Under the pieces are notes generated by a model. It had not been told where the DNA came from. It worked only from the letters and a program-made list of their open reading frames with translations, and did no database searches. Of a stretch of DNA of 64,000 bases, positions 43,533 through 54,760 are shown one piece after another. The DNA comes from Isoetes taiwanensis (taxonomy: Eukaryota > Streptophyta > Lycopodiopsida > Isoetales > Isoetaceae). Positions within the stretch are counted from its first letter, which is position 1. Each line of letters begins with the position of its first letter. The DNA lies in NCBI GenBank assembly GCA_021234155.1, contig JAJEKV010000114.1, forward strand, positions 385,654 to 449,653, given 5' to 3'. The translations under genes were made by a program, and so were the position numbers.

Positions 43533-46214
43533 ATGGGTGAAATGGAGAATGTCAAGCACGAGACCCTTCTTCATATGTGTATGGAGACCGCATGTAAAAA
43601 CAAGCAGAACGTTGATGTATGGCGTCGGCAGAAGCGTAGCCTTGAAAGATTGCCTGCTCAATTGGCCGAGTTTATGTTTCGAAAACTCCTACAACGGCAT
43701 CTTATTACAGCACCTATGCTAGAGTTTGTATTCTCTGATAAAAATTCGCTTGTATTTTAATATCGATGCTCTGTTATCAACCAGAGGGATTTGCAGGCTG
43801 TTTCAGTTGAGCATTGAACAGATCGACTTGAGAGGTCAAGCTGTAGTTGATGCAGAATGGATGGCTTACCTTGGAGGGTTTCGCCATTTGAGAGTTCTTA
43901 GTCTTATGGACTGTAAATCATTGAACAATGCAGCAATTTGGCATCTTATAAGTATTTCTTAAACCTGTTACAAGACTAGCATCAGCTTTGCATGGGGATC
44001 AATATCAAAATTTACAATTGGCATTTTCAAAATACGTTTAGTTTTGGATTTAAGATAGTATGTAATGCTATAGCATGGCACAGTTTCTTCTGGTTCTTGC
44101 AAACACAACAAATTTCTGAACTTTTTTCAGGGTATAAGAGTCTTTTAGTAACATATTCTAATTAACTCTTTTCTTTTTCTTTCTGAGTCCTTGTTTGTTA
44201 TGCAGGCCTAAATTACCTGGAAGAGTTGTATCTTGATCGATGTGGCAAGATTACAGATGAGGGAATAGGGCACCTGATAGCTATTTCCACATTGAAGAAA
44301 CTTGGAATAGCTGAAACAAAGGTGGGACCCCAGGGAGTATGTAAACTTTCCGCTCTAAATGGTCTTACTTATCTTGATTTGGGAGGGTTGCCTGTAACAG
44401 ATGGAGAACTGCCGTCTCTGCATGTTAGTGAAATTCCATTATGGTTTGTACCTCCATTGTTGTTGCAAGATACTAAATTATGTGATTTGATAGGGTATGG
44501 CTGGACTGGAATATCTCAGTTTATGGGGATGCAAAGTTTCTAATGAAGGAGCGAAGCTGCTGCTGCCTTTCCTAAAACTTGAAATACTGAATTTAGCCTG
44601 GACAGATGTCAACATTGTTCCTCCTTTGCCAATTCAGTACCTCAACCTTTGCAACTGTAAAATTGTGACCATCCTTGGAGGGTGGGATAGGCCAGAAGCA
44701 ACTTTACAGGAGCTTCATATGGCAGGATCTTTTATCTATGATACAGATCAAGCATTTTCTTCTTCTGGCTTAGAGCGTCTCTCAATCTTGGATATATCAT
44801 CTAGCAATTTGACAACTTGCAATTTTCTGTATCAAATGAAAAGTCTATATCATCTAAACCTTGCATCCACAGGCATTAACAATGGTGACATGGAAATTCT
44901 TGCAGAATGTGGCCAGCACCTCAAGTGGCTTGATTTAAGCTACACAAAAGTAGGTCATGAAGGCATTGGAATTCTTACTGAGCATGTTACAAAGTTAGAA
45001 TACCTATCACTTGAGGGAACACCTGTAGATGACCACGTGTTTGGCTACCTGGCAGTGATGCACTCATTACAGAGTATTGGTCTTTCTCATACAGCTATAA
45101 AAGGTAAGTATAGAACTTAAAGCATTGCAATTGGCGTTAATTGCATTCCATTTTCCTGCTCTAAAATTACCCTTTCTTGTTTCAAGAGGAGCAAACATGG
45201 GAAAGGAAGCCCTTGGTTAATGCATTATAATGGTTGCCTGATATTCATCCTGTTGTCTCTGCATGTGAAGGAGTAATGCAATCCACAAGTGGACATAAGA
45301 TGTATACCGTTCTTTCTTTACAACAGCTTCCTCAACTTAGAAAGCTTGATTTACGCGATGCCAACATTTCCGACAAGACATGCAAACATATTGCTAGTCT
45401 TACACAATTATCACATCTCCATCTTCGAAGTGATTTTTTATCTGATAGATCCTTACATGCAGTTGCTACCCTTCCAAATCTAGTCTCCCTATCTTTCTAG
45501 GGTTCTGTGCTTGGAGATGCTGGGCTACAGGCACTCAAGCCATCACGTTCCTTGTAGGAACTTGACCTTACTGGATGCTGGTTGTTATCTAAGAATGCAA
45601 TCAAGCAGTTTTCTGAAAACAATCCAGGGATTTTGCTAAAACATAAATTAATTCTAGAGGTGATTGATGACATTAGACTGGAAGGACCACATCGTGATCC
45701 ATTTAAAGGGCACATGTTTCAAAAGATTAAGGAGAAGGTTAAAGTGGCGGTGAAAGGTTGTGCACTAGATGTAAAGCAAGAGAAGCAACAGAAGACAAAT
45801 CCTTGTGGAATTCCAGCTGGATCTTTTCAAGGTACCACATTATTCAAAGCCTTTGGTATATGCTTATATGATATTGTGTCTTATAATATGCGTGCTTAAT
45901 CTTGTTTTTGTTGATGTGACATTCTTAATACTCAACCTTTTAAAATTGCATGTGAGAACATAATTTCTGTCTTTAGTACTATGCAGAAACTGTATTTAAA
46001 CTGATAAAAGTAAAGGGATTTCTACATTGGCAAGCACTAATTTGTCTAATGGCACTTTGGTACAGATGAGCGTTTGCAGTACAGTAGACTGGAACTATTG
46101 TCATTTCAAATGTCGCCGTTAGGGATGGAGTTACCAGCATCAGCGCACATACCTGAACAGCTGCAAAAAGGTGGACCATATCACATGCAAGAAATATGTA
46201 CACAAGACAATTGA
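43533..46214 (+). pseudogene. Leucine-rich-repeat protein gene, six exons, two in-frame TAG codons
   Basis: The gene resembles a conserved plant cytosolic LRR protein (Arabidopsis At4g23840 type) of unknown role. Inferred exons are 43533-43727, 43807-43951, 44206-44423, 44494-45103, 45271-45831 and 46066-46214. All junctions are phase-consistent GT-AG, and the total frame is 626 codons. The N-terminus has WRRQKRSLERLPAQLAE. LRRs follow, such as IEQIDLRGQAVVDAEWMAYL, LEELYLDRCGKITDEGIGHL, LTYLDLGGLPVTDGEL, LEYLSLWGCKVSNEGAKLL, LKWLDLSYTKVGHEGIGIL and LRKLDLRDANISD. The tail reads DERLQYSRLELLSFQMSPLG. Exon 5 carries TAG at 45498-45500 and 45555-45557, both where the reading clearly resumes (GSVLGDAGLQALK, ELDLTGCWLLSKNAIKQF). 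Either recently dead or misread. The repeat and C-terminal blocks are otherwise intact. Confidence 0.8.
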
Positions 46215-48138
46215 CTAAAACAGTCATTAAGACCGAGGACCGGCATGAGCAGCTGCAGAAAGATGGACTATATCAGAAAGATGGAACATATCATGTGCAA
46301 ATGTCTCGTACGTGAAGCAGAGATTGAGCAAAAGAGTTATTAGAGGTAATGCCCTAACAGTCAAAAGAGATTCGTGTACATATTATGTTCAACCAGAAGT
46401 TGGAGTACAACCAAAATTTTAAGATTTTGGACTTTTCCAAATTCGGAATTATGTATCATGTCTCAGGGGTTTGCAGTACTAAAGGCAAATTATGTTATTT
46501 ATGCAAGCAGTTCCCGCTTTCAAGTGGTGAGACTGGTGATGTAAAGGGCCCTAATCAAGACTGTACTGTCCTTCAGGGCAAGTTTGATGATTAACTGAGA
46601 AGATTGTTCCAAATGTAGTAAAGGAACTTGAAAACATGTAGGGGTTGCATGCCACAAGAACTTGGATTTTGCAGGAGCAGTATTTTGTACTACTGCTGGA
46701 TGCAATTTGTATCCCTAACAAACGTTATATATACTGTGTATATTATTTCTGTCACCTTTTAGTGAAGCAGAGACTCGTGTAATCCACTTCTGATCTACTT
46801 ATGTTCTTTCTTCTGATTGTATTTTTTGGTGGAGATCAATGATAAAACGGAGTCTTCTTTGATTGATCTTGTATTTATGTTTTCTCGTTGTGATTATATA
46901 AGTATTTTTCTCTTATCTTTATAGATCAGTCGTATTTATGGCCTTGTACTGTTTGTGGAGATCAATGATAAGATACCACTTCACCAAAATTTTTATTATC
47001 TCTCATCCATCTGATTATATAAGTTGATTCATCATTTTCCCCTATTTTTGTAGACAAGCTAATAGATTGTGTTTATGCTTTCTCATTCATTGCGATTTTT
47101 TTTTTTTTTTTGATGATTTTCCTGGCATATAGGTAAACCAATAGATAGATGGTGTTTTCATATCATAAACCAGTCCTGTAGGACATAACACCCCCCTAAA
47201 CGTCACGAGAGGTCCACCAAATCACATGGGAGAGAAAATTCTGAACTTTTATCTACATATTGTTGTGTTCTCATCCCATCTGGTAGTCCTTTCCCGATCT
47301 CGGAGAGACACAGGGAAAGAAGTGGAAGCTCGTCCCTAATATAGTATAGGAGAAAGCCCTGAAAGTGTGAGGGATGATCACTCTAACTTATAAGGCTCCG
47401 TTGCATTTGGGGGAACGTTAAAAGGTTTTTTAACATTCCCACTTATATATGTAGTGCTCTCACTTAATGTCATTGATCCTTTTCCCAGTTTTCCCATTTT
47501 TCCCCGAGGTCTAAAGATGCAGAAGAAGCATCCAACGGAAGTGCTAGCCTGACTCTGATATAGGAGGCGGCCCTGAAAGTGTCATTACAACACAGCTTCT
47601 AAAGGAAATAAGTTCCGCTGAGAAAATTGATGGCCACGGAGCTCATGTTACAACAATTGGTAGCACTTTAGATTAGTCTTGTTTATATATTCTTAATTAT
47701 GATTGCATAGTTTGATAGGTATTAGATCTTGTACATGGTTTCTCATGTCATGTGATTGTGTAAGTAGTTCTGTGATTTCTCTCTCATCTTTATGCTATAT
47801 ATATTTGATGCGTCTCACTCAATATCTGGTTGTCGGTCTAGGAAGTGCACGAGCAATAAAAGCGCCCCACGGGATGACCAGTCCAGGAAATCAGATCAAC
47901 CATTAAATATTCCATACTGGAAGATGAGTTCATGGATGACCGATCTTGGCTTCAAAATGATCAGTAGCATTCTCCAACATAAATGAGCTCAATCTTGAAG
48001 CTCTCTCATATTGATTACCAAAACTTTGCACAGCACAAGATAACATGAAACAGGAATGCAAAGATTGTCATTAGATGTAAATATCCTTGAAGTGTGTAAG
48101 TGTGATCCTTCCACGTCTTTGTAATGTACATGATTGGT
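46215..48138. other. Intergenic; LRR 3' UTR then unassigned sequence
   Basis: Just after the LRR stop, an imperfect copy of the last-exon sequence (GAGCAGCTGCAGAAAGATGG, GATGGAACATATCATGTGCA) occurs at about 46236-46310. GGAGATCAATGATAA recurs at about 46832 and 46961. A T-run of ~17 lies at 47098-47111. No further gene was recognised. Confidence 0.45.
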
Positions 48139-49915
48139 TTAGCATACATGCAGGGACGTCCATATAACAGCATTTGGTGTGAATGGCATCATCTGGATGA
48201 GTTCCTCTGCCTCATCTAGCTGCCCTGCATGGCCAAAAAGACCAACTACACAGGCGTAGTGGCTCTCAGATGGTGTGATGCCACGATCGCTGTTCAAATA
48301 ATAATGGCAGCCTTCATTAAGAAGGCATGCATGACAGCATGCCACTAGAATGGAAAGAAATGTCACGTCATCTGGGATCACACCTTCCTGCTCCATCTCC
48401 TGAAATAACTTTATAGTTTTTCTACCATCGCCTTTTTGAACATAGCCTGCAATAATTGCATTCCAAGATACAAGACCTCGTTTAGGCATCCTGCAAAATA
48501 ATTGACTTGCATATTGTAAAGTACCACATTTACTATACATATCTAAAAGATTACAAGCGACAAAGTCATCAAATTCGCACCCCAGTTTAAGTATGCTGGC
48601 ATGGACCTGTTTCCCATGTCGCAGGTCTGCTATAGAACTCTATAAGCTCACAATGCTTATAAAAATGAAATTGTCCGGGCTCCACACCAGATTCTTGCAT
48701 TTGTTTTAACAATTCAATCGCTTCCTCCCCGTTTCCATGTTGGACATATCCTGCAATCAGAGCATTCCATGTGACTAAACTTCGTGCAGGCATCTTATGA
48801 AAAACTTCAAAGGCATCTTTTATGCTTCCAAACCTGGCATACATATCAAGGAGTGTATTACCAACAAAGACATGTGCACCAAGTAAAGCCTTAAGAGCAC
48901 TGGCATGAAGCCATTTGCCTTGCTCTAATGATACACTAATGGATGCACTTAAAACGCCAACATAGGTGACACTGTTTGGCAGCACATCTTCCTTTTGCAT
49001 CTTCCGGAATAGCTTGAAAGCCTCCTTACCCTCGCGACAATGTGCATAACCTTTGATAATTGCATTCCATGACACAACGTTATGTCTTTCCATGCTGTCA
49101 AACACTAGACGTGCATCTTCTATGCTGCCATGGCTTGCATACATATCAACTAATGCACTGTTTACAAAAACATCCAATTCCCATCTCATTTTCAAAATGC
49201 TAGCATGAATACATTTTCCAAGTTCAAATGTGGATAAACTACCATCATATGCACTTAAAACACATACGTGGGTGACCTTATTTGGTTGCACGCCATCAAT
49301 CTGCATTTGTAGAAAGAGCTTCAGAGCGTCTTTGCTATTTCCAAGTTCTGCATATCCGGCAATTATTGCTGTCCATGTGAAGACGTTCCTTTCAGGCATT
49401 CTATCAAAGAGATAAAGTGCATCCTGTAATCTCTCAGCTTTCAAATAGATATCAACCAAAGAAGTTCCGATAAACACATTTAAACTACACATACTTAGAA
49501 GAGCTTCTGCATGAATTAGTTTTGCATATTCCACTGCTGTCATGTCACTGGAACATGCGGTCAGAATACTTACATATGTAACTATATTTGGTCTTTCATT
49601 CTCTTGTTTCATACTCTGAAACAGCGCAAAAGCTTTCTTTGCTTCACAACGCTGTGCGTAAGCTGATATTATAGTGGTCCATGAAAACACATTGCATGTC
49701 AGCATCCTCTCAAACACCTGATATGCATCTTCAATGTCCCCACATTTGGCATACATATTAATAAGATTATTATCTACAAAGCTAGTTGAATGGTTTATGC
49801 TTTTAATAAGATTTGCATGTATCTTCTTCCCCTCTGCTAAAGCGTTCGATTTGCTAAAATTGTGCAGAGTTAGGGCACAAGCATCTAAGTACTTTTGAAT
49901 ACTTTGCTGGTTCAT
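48139..49915 (-). pseudogene. PLS-type pentatricopeptide repeat (PPR) gene, frameshifted and 3'-truncated
   Basis: PPR proteins bind organelle RNA and act in editing, splicing or stability. The minus frame starts at ATG 49915 (MNQQSIQKYLDACA) and runs through repeated units such as VDNNLINMYAKCGDIEDAYQ, NVFSWTTIISAYAQ, NVFTWTAIIAGYAELGNSKD, VFVNSALVDMYASHGSIEDA, HNVVSWNAIIKGYAH, VFVGNTLLDMYARFGSIKDA and LVTWNALIAGYVQHGNGEEA. Near 48677 an extra C in a CCC run shifts frame. Restoring the shift by eye shows a TAG at about 48640-48642, then HGKQVHASILKLGCEFDDFV and LVSWNAIIAGYVQKGDG, and finally NAVIWTSLHVC and stop at 48139. Intact relatives continue with G-A-C-R and E/E+/DYW domains, which are absent. 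No introns are needed. Confidence 0.85.
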
Positions 49916-51286
49916 ATGCGTGTTTTATTGCCATTGAAACTTGCAAATGACAAGATGACACTTTTGGTTGTTTGCAGCATGATGCTGGTGATTCCGGTCA
50001 TCAATGTCAATTACATTCAGCATTTGTTGTTGGCTATATAACATTTAAAATACCCATGCTGAAACAAAAATCTCATTTATAAATCAAAGCAATAACCATG
50101 CCCAGCGCCTATCGTCAATCGGAGCTAGCCTACCTGTACTTGACTACATTCTGCTTTGTTTAAAAGGCTTATGACACAGGTAAATGGAACATACCACGTC
50201 TCCTCCGTGGAGAGCTTTCATGGTTCACCATACAGCTCTTCTTAAGAACGTTGCCCGATTTACATCAAGTAGTTCTCGCTAAACAAATCCATACCAAGCA
50301 GTTTTAAATTGATCGCAACCTGTCCAAGACCAATTTTCTAAATGCATTCCTCAGACTACCAACTCAGGCCAATGCAGCAACTTTGATCGAACCCAAGACC
50401 AGGATTTCTGAAAGCTTTGGTCCATTGCTTTAAAATCATGGGACACTGCTCTGACCTATTTTTCTTATAAGCCAAATATCCCCAAATTTTGAAGTCCGGT
50501 AGATCATAGCAAACGTTTTTTCACCCAAGCATTTGACAACTCACCCTACTCATTTCATGATGCGTGTTCACTATAGCATGATCAACGTGATATTCGTCAC
50601 CATCTATCTTATGGGCACCATAACACATGTTCTTGAACAAAACTCCCCTGCCCTAAGAAACAAATGAAACTAGCAGCAATGCAGGATTGGGGTAAAGGAT
50701 AGGATGGGGATAGAGAAGTTACATTCATGAAGCTTATTTTGGCATGATTATCTAGTCAAGTTTGATGGTGTGCTTTTCTTGTTGTTGGTCCTGTATGATG
50801 AAATGTTAGCTTATCTAGTTGTTGGATGGACTTCGTATTGTTTTCTGTGCTTATGAAATTGCAATGGTTAAGAAGAAGTATAAAACATAATAAATCCTTT
50901 CCTCTTTGTCACCTTAATGTGACATTGATACAAGTGTTAAGAGACGAATTGAAGGTTGCTTGGCGTTTAGAATTAATGCAAACTATACATATAGAGGCGC
51001 GACAGGGAAAGAGTGTGCAATTCTGATTACTTGATGTTACTAAAGATTATCACGACCCTATCACGATTGACGAGTACGTTGCATTGTAAGCTTATGGCAG
51101 CTGATAAGGTAAGAAGACATTGATGCGTGGGACATGTCAATTTTGTAGCAGGTGTGCTGGAGTACTTGCTTTTTCCGAATACCTACCTTTGATGAAGAAT
51201 GACAACAATAGTGTTTGGTTAGTATGCGAATTGCACAAGCACTTTTAGCAATGAGCATTTAATGTTTATCTCATGTGCAGTTGTTG
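49916..51286. other. Intergenic, no gene recognised
   Basis: No coding family, RNA gene or clear repeat was seen. Confidence 0.4.
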
Positions 51287-51770
51287 CTACATTAGTGGTG
51301 TTTTGTTTGGTTGAAAGTCATCTGTCATGATTGGCGATTCAATTGATAATTGTTTCCTATCCTTTATTCGTGATAGCATTACATACAATAGACCTGGCAT
51401 GAATGCCCTTCTCACAACCATTATTGCATTGCCTTCTATCATGGAGCTTTGGCTCTTGTGTCCTGTCATGACATACGCCAGTGCAAGTGTGAATGCTCTC
51501 TTGAAGATGGTCTTGGACCCTTGATGTCTGTATTCATCTAGTGTTCATTTGACGTACATGTGTTGGAGAGAGTTGTCAACGTGGACCATGATGCCTTTTT
51601 ATCTTTTTTTTTGGTCATCGGTCTCTATGTATATGATTGTTCCTATTGTTCCTTTGACTATTTCTCCCAGTATGTCGCAAGCTGCAGCAGCCAACCACAT
51701 GCTTGCTAAAGGTGCATACCGAAGCAACACGAAGATGGCAGCTAATTTTGCAACTTTCTATACTCCATAG
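51287..51770 (-). pseudogene. Pif1-type helicase C-terminal remnant (Helitron-like), minus strand
   Basis: The minus strand reads, in one frame with one stop, GEIVKGTIGTIIYIETDDQK, then after TAA IMVHVDN, and lower down KTIFKRAFTLALAYVMTGHK, SQSSMIEGNAIMVV and RRAFMPGLLYVMLSRIKDRK. In Pif1 helicases these correspond to the LVNG-x-x-G-T-V block, the L-x-L-A-Y-A-x-T-I-H-K-S-Q-G motif and the F-x-x-G-x-x-Y-V-A-L-S-R motif VI. In plants such copies mostly derive from Helitron rolling-circle transposons. Walker A and B motifs and any Rep domain were not found, so only the tail remains. Confidence 0.75.
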
Positions 51771-54220
51771 ACCTTTAAGTATTTGAGATATACAAGAATA
51801 TATTACGCCTTTAAGATCTAGCTTTAAATCTACATAACTCAATAATCTTAAAGAAATAAGAGGGTGTTAAAATTGTTTGTGTTTATACATAAGAATCTAC
51901 TTTCAAAGAATATACAACAATGTCTTTTTAAACTAAAGGCCACCATCCCATTGTCTAGGTCATCTGAATTACTAGTTGAAAGCATGCATGTATCAAATTT
52001 ATGGCATCTTGTTATCGCAGAAATTCTTGCAGGAAGAATAATAGCAAGGATATGTCTTGGCAATAAATGTTTGAGCGTAGGTAACCGACATGGAACAACC
52101 AAATCTAATGTAACAAAGCAAATTTGCAACTCATCTCACTCTAGCATTATGAATGGCCAAATACAAGAATGATGAGCGATGACGACAAAATTAGCGATGG
52201 TTGCCATGGAACTTCGTATAAGACCAACAAGATTCTACGTCAGAAGATTCATTTCCCATTGGATTGGACATTCTTGTGGACCAAACATGCATGCCTTTAG
52301 AAGACATTTTCCAACAATACTTTAACTTGCATATTAGCTTACTCACTCACTGTCATAGGTAATTGCAGTGCCAGCAAATGTGAGGTTAAATTCCTAAACC
52401 ATCAAGTTACGTATTCAGAAAGAAGACTAAAATATTTCCGTCACTATTAAGGTCTGAATCTGCAAAAGAAATACACACGATTGAACACACATTATATGGT
52501 AAGACAACTAAAATCAGATCCTTGTTGTGGAGGCTAAGAGAATATAATATTATTGTGGCAAGACAACTTGAATCAGATCCCAGCATTGGGACTATCCTTG
52601 TTGATATGTATCGAACATTGAGTTGATTTTTCTAAATCTTCACCTCGGGTTAGGCAATCCTACTAAAGAAAAGAAATAATAAGATGGCTAAGGGTGGATT
52701 TCCATTAGGCCTACGGCAAAACCAAATTTTTAGAGTTTTGCCATGTAAGCAAAACGAAAGCCTTCATTTCGAAACAATTCTAGTTGCAACCCATTACTCG
52801 GGACCTCAAAATAGACCAAGAAATAAGATCGTGATGAATTTTCGTCACTATAAGACAACCCAAATCCTAAAAGAAGACAAACTCAGGTGCGTTTTGAGCT
52901 TTTAAAATGCTCCTCCTACCCTCGCTCTGAAAGCATGGAGTGTTAGATAATGATTCTTGATTATCATAAAAGTAGGATACTCCAGAAGTATCCTCAAGAA
53001 CAATTAGATGGTAGCATGCATATAGTATCGCTTCTCATAGCAAACGCAGTCGCTTCCACCTACCTATTTCAACTCAGAGATGATGGGATGTACAAATTGA
53101 TGCAAATTGGGCAAAGAAGCAAGCAAATGCATGATAATACTAGTTTAGCTTAATCTAAAGCATATGTATCTTATAGCATATGTATCTAAAGCATATGTAT
53201 CTATTCTTGTAGGTCTTTGAAAATATAACCATCAAGGTACTGCTAAAGGAGCCTAGGCTTAGCATTTTCAACATGTATATATTGGTCCTATTGTATAGAC
53301 AATCAGGTAACTTCATGCGTTTACAATGACCATTCCACCACCTTTTCAAATATGAGAAGATTCAGCTATGGCAAGTGCTAGAGAAGGATTCTTATCAAGT
53401 TTTGTCGTGCACTTTTCTGATATACGCATATGTGATTTTTCATGGCAGGATTTTGAAGAGGCCAGGAACATGTCTCTCTTTTAAAAGAATAACATATGGC
53501 AATGTAGCTATCAGCCCTAAACTATAGACAATAAAAGATTTTTGCACCTATGCTAGGTTATGCCAAGTACCCACATTAATGGCAAGTCCCCACACTTCAG
53601 ATCCATACAATAAAATAGGCTCAAAGTTTAGAATAAGTGAGCTTTCTGTGTCAATCATACGTTTGTGAATTCAAGTCTCACACATAGGAACCTTGTGAAG
53701 CGCTATTGGATGCCCTCAAGGCTTTGAATAGAGGGGTCCATGGCCATATGTACGGCACCACCACTATGTATTGAACCATTAGGGCCATCTAAGGGCGTAG
53801 AAGATTTTTGAAGGTTGAATACATGTCTCTGAGAAAAAATTAAAGCATGTGCAACATGGTATTGAATTTTGTGATAATATTATCATGTCATCTAAGCCTT
53901 GTACTGTATGTGAAATAAAACCTATAGAGATGACATAGATGAAGGGCGTATACAGTTGGGTTCATGTTAATAAATATAAGAATAGTAAAATTCTTATTAT
54001 TAAAGGTGTGAAGTTTGAATGGTTTCAGAAAACCAAATGGGTTAATGGGAAAACTCCGAGGTGATGCTTGGAATGGAAAGCCCTTTATAGGTCTGGAAGG
54101 AAGCCATGATGGATTGCAGTGGATATAAGCATGCATGTATCGGAATTGGAATTGCTAGGTTAAGGAACAGAGGCAATTCCATGAAGTCGTGCTTTTGGGT
54201 GTAGAGAACAAACTAGTGTG
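51771..54220. other. Intergenic, no gene recognised
   Basis: Short repeats of AGCATATGTATCT occur at 53158-53204. Some of this stretch may be degraded Helitron sequence upstream of the Pif1 remnant, but no motif supports it. Confidence 0.4.
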
Positions 54221-54407
54221 TGTTGAAATTAGTACTCAGTGCCGCTATAGTTTTGTGGTCAATATCGCAGGAATAGTGTTTTTACAATTAAATCAATGGA
54301 GAAATAACTTTGTGTGAATTACAATTTGCCTAGTTGAACCGAGTCAAAAATTCAAGTGATAAAATAATTAACTAAAGTTCATATCTTCTTCAATTGATAT
54401 CAGAGCC
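54221..54407 (+). mobile_element. Short LTR (172 bp) followed by a tRNA-Met primer-binding site
   Basis: The segment starts TGTTGAAATTAGTACTCAG and ends ATATCTTCTTCA (54392), the TG...CA ends typical of LTRs. It is followed after AT by TGATATCAGAGCC (54395-54407), one base off the canonical TGGTATCAGAGC site for initiator tRNA-Met used by plant Copia and TRIM elements. No second LTR or gag-pol was found in the following 350 bases. A TRIM element or a truncated Copia 5' end are both possible. Confidence 0.55.
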
Positions 54408-54760
54408 AATAGCAAGTAGATTTAGAGCTTGCTTATTGAGCAATATTGAAGTCTATAACAGTGGTGCAGGTTTTCGGGTTTGAAAAGAAAAGGTCAAAAG
54501 TGTTGAGGAGGTTTGAGATCTATGGTATCTTATTGAAGATATTGAAGGAGTGTTTGAGTTGAGTTACTGATTAAAACCTCTAGTGAAAGAGGAACTAGTA
54601 GCTCTGCAGATAGTGGCACCAATGTGGCAGCTTCTAGTACATCGAGAGATACTAGTGGTCCTTCCAATATAGGGCAGATGCTGCAAAATACTAAGAAGCA
54701 CAAGAGATAATCATGAACAAAGTTGGGTCAATCATTGTCCTTGAGGGTCGAGAAAAATCC
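54408..54760. other. Sequence between the short LTR and the hAT remnant
   Basis: No ORF or second LTR is recognised. It could be the internal region of the short-LTR element. Confidence 0.35.

Noticed and set aside
45498-45557. Alternative genetic code with TAG as a sense codon
   Set aside because: RhoGDI and other frames are standard; TAA, TGA and TAG all interrupt other remnants in this window.
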